From positions 4,913,624 to 4,977,623 of the forward strand of contig NC_087071.1 of NCBI RefSeq assembly GCF_963678635.1: DNA of 64,000 nucleotides, written 5' to 3'. Of this stretch, positions 21,861 through 32,674 are shown piece by piece. This stretch comes from Symsagittifera roscoffensis. Taxonomy: Eukaryota; Xenacoelomorpha; Acoela; Convolutidae. The notes below the pieces were generated by a model. The model made no database searches. It was not told the origin of the DNA and was given only the letters and a program-made list of their open reading frames with translations. The position numbers and the translations under genes were made by a program. How positions within the stretch are numbered: position 1 is the stretch's first letter; each line of letters opens with the position of its first letter.

Positions 21861-24339
21861 ATTTTCAGTGTTAACTCCCTGCTCCTAAACTCATCGCGCG
21901 TGTTCAAGCCCGGTTTCGCTTTCCTGATATGTATTGCCTCTAGTGTTAGCAATTTTGTTTGGTTGTTTGACCTATCTATAAGTTCCCAACTAAGATCTGC
22001 GCTATTTCCCTCAAGTTGGCATTGCTGAAGGTGGAGTCCTACCGGTGAGTCTGCTTTCTTATGTTCCTCAATTCTAGTGGTCAAATGTCGAACAGTTTGT
22101 CCGACATAGGTGGAAGTGCATCCACTACATGACAGTTTATAAACCACTCTTGACTTGAGGTCATTAGAAAATGCTGACTTCAGTGATGGTAAATATGATT
22201 GTAGTTTTCTTGTGGTGAAAACCACTTGAACGTTAAATAATTTTCGTAACCTGTTAGCAAAATTTTGGCTCTGGTTACATCTATATTGCACCATCAGCAT
22301 TGGGGGCTTCCCATCTTTTGGTGATTGAACTGACAAATCCCTGTCACTATCCAGGGGCTTGCCCTTACCGTCGATGATCTTGCACAAGGCGTCTGAAGCC
22401 ACCTTTGCGGACCAATTTTCAGGGTACTGATTTGTCAGCCATTGCGCCCTATTAGTTTCCAAAGCCTTATCAAATTGCTCCCAGCTAGATGTACTCCTAA
22501 AAACCCTGTGTACAGTGCCTTGGATAACACTACGCTTATACTGAGTTGGAGCGCAGCTTCTATAGTTCAGTATAGTCCCTGTATCTGTTGGTTTTTGATA
22601 CCAACTGCAAGTTACACTCCTACCCTGCGATACATTTATGTTCAAATCTAGGAACGGCAAAATCCCCTCCGAATTAGTTTTCTCTAGAGTGAACTGCAAA
22701 TTTGGATGAAGAGAATTGGCGGCATCGAGAAGACAACTCGGCTCCCCTCTGACTGTTCTAACAATGTCATCCACATACCTGAGGAACAATTTCACCTGGG
22801 GAGTATCCTTCTCCTTGTTCTTAGCTCGGCAGCAGCTTTCACAGTACCAGACTATCTCGGTTATTGATGCGTATACGTCATCGGATATTTTTCCGCATTT
22901 TAGATGATACCAGTTTCGGCAACTCTCGCATTCAACCCCTTTTGATCTATATGTGACTTTCCTGCTGCAACATGGGAACAAGCCGTTTTTGTCATTCATT
23001 TGCTGTACCCCCGTTCCCACCGGTATTTGTTGTCGTAGAGCAAATTCGTATTCTTTCAGCCATAAGTTTGCCAGAATTACAGCGAGGGACGCGCCCATTG
23101 CTAAACCATCAACTTGTACATACCATGAACCATTACACTTGAAATATACTTTGCTGACCGCCATATTCAAAAGCCTTTTCATGGTTGCTCTTTGAATTTC
23201 AGGAGGAGACTACTGGCTGTACAGCTTCTGTAAAGCAATTTCAATTGCCTCCTTTAGGGGAACGTTGGTGTACAAACTTTTCACATCAAGAGATATTATG
23301 GTTTCATCCGGATCTAGAGCAATGTTTTCTATTTTTTCTCGAGCCTCTTTAGTATTGGTTTCTATATTTGCTCCATCGATGTTGTCAAAAAACTTTGCAA
23401 GCATTTTGTTAAGATTCTCATACGAGCTGCCGGGAAGTGATAGTACAGGTCGTAGGGGTGTCTCATCCTTGTGTACCTTAGCTAAACCGTACAAACGGGC
23501 GGGTTGCCCCCTATTGACCTCATCTTAGAATATAACTGATCACTTATCTCGTCTCTTTTGTTCATGGCTAGTAATTCTTTGTTCACTTCCTTCTCAATTT
23601 TCAGTATCACCTGATCAGTGGTTGCATCCTTTTTCAAAAACTGAGCAGATTGCAACAAGGATTCCAGCTTTGATTCATATGTTTGTTTCCTCATCATGCA
23701 AAAACCAACCCCCTTATCAAAAGGCACAGCCAGCAACCCATTATCGTTGAGATATTTCCTCGTTTCTTCAACGGCTTTGTCTCTTGGGGTTTGCCGTACG
23801 TTTTTTGCATTTGCCTTTGCCGCGGCTTCTATTTCACATAACGTTTCACCAGATGTTTTTTGATTTTTCAATTGTGAGAGGAAAATGTCGATATCCGCCA
23901 AAAAATGTGTTTCGTTAAATTTTTCTCTAATTGGATGCTTGGGGCCCATTGATAGCACTTCATATACCCATTCAGGCAGTTCAATATTATCAAGTACCTT
24001 AACTGATTGCTCATTTCTCCCCCCAAGAGGTTTATCTTGTCTCTCGGACAGTTTTTCTAACTTTTTTCTATGGTTTTCTGATGTTGTCTTTAAGCTTGCC
24101 TCAACTTGACGCCTCACGAATCGGAAAATGGATGCCCACCACTGTTTGTCAATTTCTTTTTGCACCAGTGATCTTGCTTTCCTTAGCATCTCCTCGTACC
24201 TTTTCCTATCCTCATTTGCCCTAGAAGTTTCAGTCCTTAGTAGTTTCAATTGTAAATTATGTACAGCTTGGTCCAAAAAAACCCCGTTCTCGGGGACCCT
24301 AAGTTCAAAAAGTCCGGTATTAGATCGTTTTTCAGACAT
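21857..24339 (-). pseudogene. PLE reverse transcriptase with PHD-like insertion and GIY-YIG endonuclease
   Basis: Three open pieces (24339-23482, 23494-23210, 23182-21857) form one protein of about 820 residues broken by a frameshift at a GGGGG run and one TAG. In order: an N-terminal coiled, charged region; the PLE signature LYGLAKVHK; RT motif RPVLS; motif A SLDVKSLYTNVP; motif B DGLAMGASLA; a Cys/His cluster (residues 69-118 of the last piece, nt 22829-22978); motif C YVDD (about 22766-22777); and near the C terminus a GIY-YIG nuclease with VVYKLSCSGC, YVGQT, R and the LEAIHIRK glutamate. The protein copies RNA at nuclease-cut DNA. The insertion between motifs B and C reads CC-x12-C-x2-C-x4-H-x2-C-x17-C-x2-C, PHD-finger-like apart from the first ligand pair, and lengthens the B-to-C distance by about 55 residues. 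Confidence 0.88.
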
Positions 24340-24539
24340 TTTCTCAGAAACTTCAGTCTATGTACAGATACTTGAACTTTTTTTAAAGAATTTTAAATAG
24401 TCTAACGCAATTTTCCAAGTTAATTTTCTTTTTAAAATTTGTCTGAGCCAAACAGCAGGCAAAAGTACTGAGGTCATTGTTTTGCAGGCCACGAGTAATG
24501 AAACTCACAAGGCACAAAGCAAAACAAATCACACTCTTC

Positions 24540-25178
24540 TCACCCCTGTCTTTGAAGCGCAGACACTTCCTCTGCCTTCAGCTTCTGCTCACGTCTTGCT
24601 TTCGCCTTCCTCCTTGTCTGTGATGGTCTCTGTTGTTTGCCCCTGATATTGCCAATCAGCTCTGACACCCTTTCTTTGTGTGCCACTACCAATCGCAGAG
24701 ATTTCAGCTCCAAATCAGCACTCTGGTGCAGCTTCAAATTTTCCTTGAGCTGCTCCGGGTCGTTTTGCTTGCTCTTGGAGAGTAGCCGTTTTGTAGCTGG
24801 AATAATGAGCACCCCTGTGCCGAGAAGCTGACTAAACATGTCGGGCGTTCCTTCCCTTCTGCAATAACCGATCGCCAGTATCTGCTGCATCTTCGACTTC
24901 AAATAGTTTGTCAGCTCCTCGACACCGGCTGGGCGATAGTTGTTTGTTCTGTGGCTGCTAATGGTGTTGTTCACCACATCGTGCCACACAACCACTTTTT
25001 TCTCCTTCAGTGGACTGTCTTCCAGTAGTCGTCGGAGGTTCTTTCCTTGGTTCAGCAAGTTGTTATTAAGGGATAGGCCAGGAATTGCTGTAACAAGGCT
25101 CTCGTATGGCTTTTTCTCACCTGTGTTAAGGGTGTTGATGCTGTGGAACAGGGAGCTAGCTGCTACAATATGAAACAT
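24540..25178 (-). CDS. PLE-associated first frame, SGNH-hydrolase-like
   Basis: 212 codons upstream of the RT frame inside the PLE. VAASSLFHSI could stand for block I, AIPGLSLNNNL for block II and VVVWHDVVNNT for block III of an SGNH/GDSL hydrolase. The usual GDS serine context is not exact and no clear C-terminal D-x-x-H is visible. The C terminus is strongly basic (QTRRKAKARREQKLKAEE), fitting nucleic-acid binding. The ATG at 25178 directly precedes an AG (ATTGTAG), so the true N terminus might be spliced or lie elsewhere. The assignment is by motif order only. Confidence 0.5.
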   Translation of the reverse strand: MFHIVAASSLFHSINTLNTGEKKPYESLVTAIPGLSLNNNLLNQGKNLRRLLEDSPLKEKKVVVWHDVVNNTISSHRTNNYRPAGVEELTNYLKSKMQQILAIGYCRREGTPDMFSQLLGTGVLIIPATKRLLSKSKQNDPEQLKENLKLHQSADLELKSLRLVVAHKERVSELIGNIRGKQQRPSQTRRKAKARREQKLKAEEVSALQRQG

Positions 25179-25348
25179 TTCGGTAACTCAAATAAAAATT
25201 GGCCATATTTTACGTATCGATAAAAAAACACTATAAAAATTCTCTATACATTGATGAAAATCATTAAAAATTTTTATACTGGCCCTTTAATGGGAAAACA
25301 GTTGAAATTTCAAGCTCTTCGCTTTTTGGTTTATCACGAATTTACAAG

Positions 25349-25686
25349 TAAAATTGAAGAAATTTTTGCCAAAAAGTAAATTTCAAACGTTTTCGCAACT
25401 ATGTGCATCGTCAGGATTATTACAATAAACTACTCTAAATGACGATAAAACATCAATTTACAAATGTTATTTACAATAAATCACATACAATTTGGTTCTA
25501 ACCAATCATGATAAAAAATTAGCCAACCACAGTTGACCTCTAAGTTACTATTAAGATTAAAACACTTTTAACCTCTAAAATTAATTAAACATTTTTAAAT
25601 TAATTTGTCTGGAAGTTTCTGAGTCATAATTTCGATTTAGACATGTACGTTTTGAATAAAAAACCAAAACCTATTTTGGAACTAAA
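25349..25686 (-). repeat. PLE pseudo-LTR, 5' copy
   Basis: Direct repeat of 21532-21860, upstream of both PLE frames on the minus strand; it probably contains the promoter. Confidence 0.88.
25383..25416 (-). ncRNA. Hammerhead-ribozyme-like core, second pseudo-LTR
   Basis: The same CTGACGATGCACATAGTTGC followed by GAAAACGTTTG as in the other pseudo-LTR, unchanged, so it is retained in both copies. Confidence 0.45.
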
Positions 25687-25738
25687 AATCCCTCCCATTA
25701 CACATACATGACGTCATCATTCTATTTATAAAAAAAAG

Positions 25739-26603
25739 AGCTAAGCTGTAAAACGACTGGCCTGCGTCTAAACAAAGCTCTACATGCTTTTCACCGTCTC
25801 TGCCAAAGCCAGTTCTTTTGGTGGTCTTTTCAACATCGGGCGACAAAAACGTTACTGTTCTCCGGCTTCGACCAGAAAGCTCAAATTGACTTACTTACAT
25901 GCAAAATTAGTGAGCTCATGGCTGGGTCTCAGTATCCCCAGACCACGAGGTCATTCCTAAAAACAGGGATACTACTATTTATTATATTACGATTGTTTTT
26001 GTTCGGTAGATAAAAATCATCATCTCCATCGAAGATGGATCAACCCTTTCCCTCAACTCCTAGCTTCTCATAATCAGAAAATGAATCGAGATGTTAATTA
26101 AATTCAATTCAGGACATAATAGGGAAGCTAAAAATTTGTATAAAAAGATATGAGTTCCAGTCCCGAGACCCCTCCGGATTTTTGAATCCGGGGAAATAAC
26201 ACTCTTATTTCCGCTCCGGATGGCTGAATTCACGACTCCACCACCCTTCATCGTTGGCGTGAATGGCTTTGTAACGATTGTAGCGACACAATCGTTACAA
26301 CTCAGAGCGGTCTCTGCTAACACTCTGTCATATTTTCTATTTCTCGTCGTTGTTTTTCTCGCAACTATCGTTGTTGTTGTGTTTCTTTTTTGGTTGTCTT
26401 CTAAAAATGGCCGTTTCGTCATTTCTCGGAAATATGACGTCATCATTCGAAATTTTAAAAATTCAAAATACCAAAATATCCTGGCCTTCACAGTTTGCCT
26501 AATCGTTCAAATAACGTCGCTAATCTACCAAAACTGCCAATTCTCAAGGTAAGCGGCCATCAATTTGAAATTACATTTTTGTCCATTCTGGTCGAATGTC
26601 ACA
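25739..26603 (-). repeat. Inner part of the 3' LTR of element A
   Basis: It aligns with 49420-50277 through to the terminal GGTCGAATGTCACA. A hairpin-prone CCATCGAAGATGG occurs near 26027-26040. On the minus strand this is the U3 side, expected to carry promoter signals, though no clear TATA box was singled out. Confidence 0.88.
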
Positions 26604-26617
26604 CACTCCCCGGACAG
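26604..26617 (-). promoter_or_regulatory. Polypurine tract of element A
   Basis: The minus strand reads CTGTCCGGGGAGTG directly before the LTR start TGTGACATTCGACC. The same layout occurs at 52188 in B and 59668 in C. A tract touching the 3' LTR primes plus-strand synthesis in LTR retroelements. Confidence 0.7.
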
Positions 26618-27320
26618 CCCAGTCAATGTCCCCATTGAATCTCGTAGTCTTCGTAAAAATGGTACAGTGCCATCAAACAGAACTTACGAAATGCACGAAA
26701 TCACTTTTATCCACGCCATAACGACTCACTGCAGAATATAAATGGCATCATACTACATCACTATAGCCTTCCAAATTCTTTCACTAATCTGCACTTTCAG
26801 GATATGATCTAATATGAATCATTTTTTCTGACTTCCAATATCAAAGCCCTGATTTAAAACTTTTTCTCCTAGGTATTAAATGGTGTTAGTTTGCAGGACA
26901 GTCCTGCCAACCAACAAGCTAAAACTACCCTAATATGCTTCTTCCCCCACGGAAATTTTAGTTGCTATTGGTCCTGATTATTAAAATTAAGGAACTCTGT
27001 GGTTAGAAAGAACAATCAAATAACCTCTCTCTTCAAGAGATTACCCAAGCCTTTCATGTCACCACAAAAAGATCAGTCGTCCTAGTTGATTAAAAACAAT
27101 CATGCAGGCTGGAATATTTAAATATACTTTTCACTCAAGCCTTTCTCAACAAATAGTTAGTGTCTCTAAAGCCACTAACTAAAATCAAAATGCAAATTTG
27201 TAAAAGCAACAAATTCTTTAATGTTTAAAACTCAACTAAATGTTTTCTTTCAGTTTCAATTACAACTTGGTTGCTCTGTTTCTCATTTGAGTTTTTTTTT
27301 CACATACAAAACAATTCTGA
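26618..27320 (-). other. 3' untranslated region of element A
   Basis: About 700 bases without a coding frame, matched by 52200-52880 in B and partly by 59680-59835 in C. Conserved phrases (AAATGGTACAGTG, CAAGAGATTACCCAAGCCTTTCATGTCACC) show that it belongs to the element. Confidence 0.65.
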
Positions 27321-27990
27321 GTTTTGACTCCTTCTTTTTCATCACTTCTTAGTTTCTTCTTTTTTTGTCGTTTAGAAATTCTAAAACTTCTAAATTCTTC
27401 TAATTTCTTTCTTCTTGCATCTTGTTTTTTGGCCATATGTCAATGCTCCATCTCCTCCTCCTGCGACATTGACTCTGCACTTTCAGTTTCCGTGTCTTGC
27501 AACACATCGGTAGCTATCCTGACGCTGATGGAAGCAGTCCTCTAACACTTCTGCTCTTCTACTCTTTGTCTACAACAAGGTAGGGGATCAACGTTAAAGT
27601 CTCTGTTCCGGTAGAAGCTGTTGTGGAGGCCTAACGTCACGTTTCCTTCCAAATCTTCCTTCAACATCCTTCTTTCTCCCTCCCATTACAATCACTCATC
27701 CTGGATGTTCTCTTTACTGCGGTGGTCACTGCATTCCGATGAGTTACAAACGCTCGATCGAAAGCTCCTGCTCCAATGTCCAGCTGATACGCGCTGTACT
27801 CTGCTGTGCTTCGACATATGCTTCTTAGCATATTCATACAACCATAAAGTCATGTTTGCTCTAAACCATAGCATCATACGTCTCCTGGCCCATATCTTTT
27901 TCACTTCCATCGGAATGTTCAAGATTTTGCACTTGTCTCAAAAAGATCTAAATCTTTTAGACAATCCAATTTCTGCAATTGTTCTCTTTC
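27321..27990 (-). pseudogene. Last accessory frame of element A, basic C terminus
   Basis: It matches the clearer frames at 52884-53564 of B. A recognisable piece is 27922-27692 (IWARRRMMLWFRANMTLWLY, EYAKKHMSKHSR). The leftmost part translates to a Lys/Arg-rich tail like that of B (SKRRKKKETKKRRKRR) but with stops. A basic tail could bind nucleic acid or direct nuclear entry. No family was recognised. Confidence 0.5.
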
Positions 27991-28238
27991 ACATAAGCTC
28001 CCAGCCATCGTATCGCCATCATAACTCCAACTATCACTATCGTTATGGGCCGTGATGAGTCTGGTAAACCCATGGAGAGCAGCTCTCCACAGTCCCAGAT
28101 CAACACTAGATTACTACGCCCGGGATACCACCATGTTTGCAACAAGCAATGACAGGGAAACTCATCATGTGTTGACATGATGCTCCTCCGATTACGCTTT
28201 CTCGAAGCTTCCAGTAGTGGTTCCACTTCCATCATCAT
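27957..28238 (-). pseudogene. Accessory frame fragment
   Basis: 93 codons (…RSIMSTHDEFPCHCLLQTW…) between the preceding fragment and the basic C-terminal piece. No domain recognised. It lies in the part missing from copy B. The frame differs from its left neighbour, which is consistent with an old frameshift. Confidence 0.35.
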
Positions 28239-28295
28239 TCGGTGGACTTCATCGTTTTCATCTACTGCATTGTAATCCGTGACGGTTGATCCTCT

Positions 28296-29119
28296 CTACT
28301 TCTGTCTCTCAAAGTCACTGAAGTTCCCACTGGCATATCCCATGAACTCTTCTTTAGTTCTCTCCGGAACCGCTGGGAACATTTTGCACAGTAACTTGAA
28401 AGACTTTTCCGACATTCTCGCTAGTCTTACACATTTTGGTACCGAGAAGGCTTGATCCACGATCGTTCTCGTACTTTTCACATCCACAGCTACGAAATGC
28501 TCTGGGTATCTGCTCTTACACATTGGAGCTAATGTCGATCCCACCAAATATCGCGCTCCCGACGGTCTGCGATATGTCTCACTGTGTCGGATGTTCATTT
28601 CCGCGTCGATTGCTTCCCTCCACCTTCCTATGTGTTTTTGCTCAGTCTGCAAAACTCCTGGGAACACTTCTACATTGATGACCGTGACCATCTGATGCTT
28701 TTGTTCTAGATTCAATAGTGACTTTAAAGAACCAAACATGCTGTAGAATCCTAGTGCAGTCACTAGATTCACCTCGACTCCTCCATGGCAATCCGCAATT
28801 AGTTCAGTTTCTGTCTTTGCCTTCATCACAATGTTCCCAAACAAAATGGTCAACTGCTTGTGTTGTTTCTCCAAGGTCTTCACGCAATCCAGACCTCCAC
28901 AGACGTGACCTTCCAGTCCACAGACTTCTGCCAGACTTCTGCAGTCACTTTTTCCTCCAAGACTAGTCCCAGCTTGGCCTGCTGATTAGCAGCGCTTCTT
29001 ATCGTTGCAATTCTTGACGTCCAGGATTTTAGCAACACTGCTTGCTCGTAGTCAAAGAAGCAATCGCGTATGTCCTCATTTAGGAAAGGGTTGTACGCTA
29101 TCCCTATGATTCCGGACAC
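28296..29119 (-). pseudogene. Accessory frame, about 270 codons in two pieces
   Basis: 29119-28880 and 28883-28296 overlap by four bases in different frames and read as one protein with a frameshift (…KVTSVEVWI / KTLEKQHKQLTILFGNIV…). Later text includes MVTVINVEVFPGVLQTEQKH and SVPKCVRLARMSEKSFKLLC. No known domain or membrane segment was recognised. Confidence 0.5.
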
Positions 29120-29512
29120 GTAACCTTAGGACTTCTTTCTGATTGGTCCACAGTATTCACTGGATTTCGGCAGTGCTCCCATGGATTCCTTAGTGAGCCT
29201 CAGCTCTTTGTTTGACAATCTCCTTATTTCGTCTATTTTCCTCAAGGGTTCTAGTTCCACGGGTTCTTTCATGTTCACTCGCATTGGTTTGCTTTATTGC
29301 ATATCCAGCACTGCTAGCAAGAGCAAGGCTTACGCTTTTTCATCGCCTTCCCTTAGCATCTTGACACATGTGTTCAATGCTGGCACTGAAAATTGTTCTA
29401 TCATGAACCGAATGAAACAGAGAGCGTCTCTCCGCTTCGCGCACGCTTTTGCCGCTTCCTCTTGGGTTATCAGATCTCTCATGCTCGTCATTAGGAGTAC
29501 TTTTTCTTCATT

Positions 29513-30391
29513 TCATCTTTTCCTTTCTTCTGAATCATATTCCCCTCGAGTCAGTCCGATCATGCACCAGGCGAACCTCAGTTGTAACTCAGTTCTCACG
29601 TAAGGTACTGCTATCAAAGCGTGTATCTTCGGCGCGGTTCTCAATTCTTCTTCGAAAAACCGTAACACTAGCGCTCTCCATGGAAGGCTCACCAACTGCT
29701 CGATCGTTTCTGCATGGATTTCAGACGACGCTAGAGTCCCATATGCTTTCTGTTTCAGGGTGGTGCCTTGCATCATCGTCTCCAAATAACCTTCCATGGC
29801 ACTTTTGTCTTCCAGAGCCGTTAAGTGTCCTCTGGCCCAACTCCTGTACTCCAACATCTCCATGTATCCACCAGCGGGCTCATCTATTGATACAGTATCC
29901 GACACTGTCAGTCGGTTATATTCCACTGGGACTAGCTGTCCTACAACACTTCCTTTTCCGTGGTTCATGGGAGACGGTTTAAACTCTTCCATAGTACTCT
30001 CTCCACATTGGCTGAGTATTTCCTTTTCTAATGTTGCTCCAGTCAGAGTGCGGTCACTCCTCTTGGTTTTGTAATCAGTTGATTTTATCCCTGCCATGAG
30101 AATGGGTAGCACCATCGCTACATCAGTCAGCATCCTGTCTGTGCCAGGCAATCGATCATCACCTCGTCCCAAATCCATAGCTTCTTCGACTCGTTTTCTT
30201 TTCGCTGAGTTGACAGCTTTCATCGAGTTTTCGGAATCCACTTTCGTCTTTCCCGCCTTCCTCAATGTCACCTTGCTGTCCAGTTTCATCTTCATTTCAT
30301 TAATCTTGTCAATCACCAATTTTGATCGCATCGTTCCTTGCCGGGTTCTTGACAGATATACCACTTCTCCTTTGTCTTCTTGCGGCGTCAT
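29513..30391 (-). CDS. Accessory frame of element A, 292 codons, unknown function
   Basis: The longest uninterrupted frame in the accessory region. It begins MTPQEDKGEVVYLSRTR and has a Lys-rich N third (KLDSKVTLRKAGKTK, SAKRKRVEEA), then MLTDVAMVLPILMAGI, and a C-terminal helical part (EQLVSLPWRALVLRFFEEEL, LQLRFAWCMIGLTRGEYD). No catalytic motif or signal peptide is seen. It lies inside the 7.6 kb absent from B. It is flanked by decayed frames that were probably part of the same long accessory reading frame. Confidence 0.5.
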   Translation of the reverse strand: MTPQEDKGEVVYLSRTRQGTMRSKLVIDKINEMKMKLDSKVTLRKAGKTKVDSENSMKAVNSAKRKRVEEAMDLGRGDDRLPGTDRMLTDVAMVLPILMAGIKSTDYKTKRSDRTLTGATLEKEILSQCGESTMEEFKPSPMNHGKGSVVGQLVPVEYNRLTVSDTVSIDEPAGGYMEMLEYRSWARGHLTALEDKSAMEGYLETMMQGTTLKQKAYGTLASSEIHAETIEQLVSLPWRALVLRFFEEELRTAPKIHALIAVPYVRTELQLRFAWCMIGLTRGEYDSEERKR

Positions 30392-30554
30392 CTCTTTCGT
30401 CAGTGGCTGAGTCGAGCAGTGGCTGAGTCAGTGGCTGAGTCGAGCAATCACTCACTCAATCTTCCTTCACACTCTTCGAGTTCGTCAAGGATCTCCCGCA
30501 TTAGTGGTCGGCTCAGACATAGTTTCAAAATGGACTGGGTACCCTAGCTCTGAA

Positions 30555-31748
30555 CTACTGCCCAGACCTCTTCCATAAGGCTACTCTGTCCATTCTACAT
30601 CCCGTCCTATTTTCATGGTCCCTGTGGTGCACCTCCCACTCTTCTTCGGGCAACGTTCCCAAGAAAGTAACTCTGGCAGCGCCTTCTTTTCTTCTTCTCC
30701 TTTTTGGTTCCATGAGGAGTCTCTGTTCTGTATCTTTAGAATTTCTCGGAGAGCCGCTCTCCGACAGATTCCGGCTCGTTTCCATGAAGGCTGACGGGGG
30801 TTCCAGCGTGTCCAATGCATCAGCGCCGCTTTCAAAATCACTGAAGAAATTGAAGTCAAGGCGGGAGAATCCTCCTGTCGATGCCTTATTGTCTTCTTTC
30901 TCGGCCTGATCGGGTTCCTGTTGCATAGGTTCCGCCGGTCGACGGCTTCCTCCCTGCCCATCATCTCCTTCTGATTTTTCTTTCGAATTTGAGGGCCCTT
31001 GCTCTTCACTTCTGGCCCCTTCCGGAAGTTTCGGTATGACTAGCCTGCCAGCTGACAGATCATCTTCCTCTTAATAGACTATTTTGACCTCCTCAGAGCC
31101 GAATGGTGCTAGCAAGGTTCTCGTCTGTAGCGTTCCTCCCACCGTTAACTTCGGTTTCACACTCGTCAAGATCAGGGATGCCTCTGGTAATTCAGCTCTG
31201 CCTCCCATCCTCATAGGCGCTAGATCCAGTTTCGCCCATTCTTTGTCAAATCCCCCAGGCTTCGGAGTCGCTGCTTTGCTTATTCGCCTTCTTGTTGCTT
31301 GATCCGTGTAAGCAAATCGCATATGCTGCAACACTGCGGCGTTTCTGCCCACAAAACACGGATCCATCGTTTCCGAGAATTTCGCCACTCTCCTTTCATT
31401 GGTCTCAAACGCTCTCAACCTAGGAGTTTGCACTACGGAGACTGCTCTGAGCAACATCCTTCTTATCAGAGGGAATTCAGAGATTTCCTCTGGCAATTTC
31501 TTGTTATCACCCCAACCTTTCGTCTCTTCTCTCACCTTGTGGTATGCTGCAGTGAGTCGAGGAATTCTCGCGATCTCGCCATTTGTCTTGTCGTAGGGCC
31601 TTAGATTCCAGAGCTTTAGGAATACTTCAAGGTGCCCTCTGTCCACTTCTCCCATACGATCACGGAAGGAATCGTCGATGTTGACGACTGTCATCTCTGG
31701 CTCCGATATCTTTGCAAACAGTAGATCTTCACTCATGAGTTCTCGCAA
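30555..31748 (-). pseudogene. Accessory frame, helical region plus acidic/basic tail, one stop
   Basis: Pieces 31748-31071 and 30926-30555 are in one frame separated by a TAA at 31071-31073. The first part (225 codons) contains PLIRRMLLRAVSVVQTPRLR and VGRNAAVLQHMRFAYTDQAT, with a Pro/Lys segment KAATPKPGGFDKEW. The second is Ser/Glu-rich (DFNFFSDFESGADALDTLEP), then basic MEPKRRRRKEG. No family recognised. The sequence is hydrophilic, not an envelope protein. Confidence 0.5.
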
Positions 31749-31882
31749 TACGTGCTGCTCATATCAATTCAGTGCACTTCCGTCCACTGCTGATATGAGG
31801 TTCAGGTGCAGCACCAACCTCCTGTATGCTTCCACCTTAACATCAGGGAACGCAAACGTGACTGCTGGTCCGTATATGACTG

Positions 31883-32488
31883 TCACGTGGCTCCTCTGAT
31901 CAACGCTAAGGGATCGGTCCTCATAGCTAAGCTCAGATCAGTTAGCTGGGGCATGCCCCCAACATGTCGTCGCACGTCTTCCTCCCTCTGGATTGTTTCA
32001 TCTTCTCCTGTTCCAAAGCGATTCTGCTGCAGGATGTACTGGCTAAGAGTATGTCTCAAATCTCTTATATTTTTCCAGGAATCCGTAGCTAGCTTCACGT
32101 CGAACTTCCTCACATTGTCTCTTATCTGCTCTGGGTAGCGCGTCAAATTCATCAGCCCTCCCAAGTTTCAATGCATTATTGCAATCAACGTTAGAATTCC
32201 AACTAATCGCAAGTTTTGAATTCCTTGGGTGAACAGTACAGCCAGTCCTTTCACAAAATTTTCTGCTCCAAATGTCACGAACAAGTCTACTAGTTCAACG
32301 ATCGATACTTCCACTACTGCTTGGAGCAATTCCTTCATCAAATATCGAGAAAGTGTTGGATAAGTTTTCGCCAAGAAGGACGCGGTCCATCCGGCTCCTA
32401 GCCCTTCCAGCATGCTATCAGTCCGGTCAAAGCCTTCTTTCCCCTTCACTTTCTGGGTCCAGAAAGCTTCCAGGGTAACTTGGCACAC
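31883..32488 (-). pseudogene. Accessory frame fragments
   Basis: 32488-32168 and 32164-31883 share one frame and adjoin. The first holds a hydrophobic-rich region (VSIVELVDLFVTFGAENFVK, QNLRLVGILTLIAIMH), the second a charged helical region (SWKNIRDLRHTLSQYILQQN). The hydrophobic stretch is too broken up to call a membrane anchor. No family recognised. Confidence 0.4.
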
Positions 32489-32674
32489 TCTGATAACAAA
32501 CTCGGCTTATTTCTCTTCAGCATTTTCGGCCAGGTTCACCTCCTTCACTAAATAGGCATGGATCTTCTTGATCATCACTGGGCCTTGCTCGAAAGCATCC
32601 GTGCCCAACGCTGCTATCAAAGGGGTCAAGAGCAGCCACTGGTTAGCCTCGGGTTTCGTCCTCAAAACCGTCGC

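Larger units (their letters stand above)
21532..25738 (-). mobile_element. Full-length Penelope-like element (PLE) inserted in the LTR of element A
   Basis: Terminal direct repeats (pseudo-LTRs) of about 330 bp lie at 21532-21860 and 25349-25686. Between them, on the minus strand, are an SGNH-like frame and an RT frame ending in a GIY-YIG nuclease, the PLE hallmark. It interrupts the LTR of element A; A-rich AAAAAAGA sequence on both sides may be the target duplication. One frameshift near 23485-23500 and one TAG at 23210-23212 break the RT frame, so this copy is inactive but otherwise nearly complete. 5'-truncated relatives lie at 50775-51566 and 58640-59057. Confidence 0.9.

Noticed and set aside
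21857-25178. LINE-type non-LTR retrotransposon
   Set aside because: The C-terminal GIY-YIG nuclease, the LYGLAKVHK and DGLAMG motifs, and the pseudo-LTRs are PLE features; no APE or RLE domain is present.
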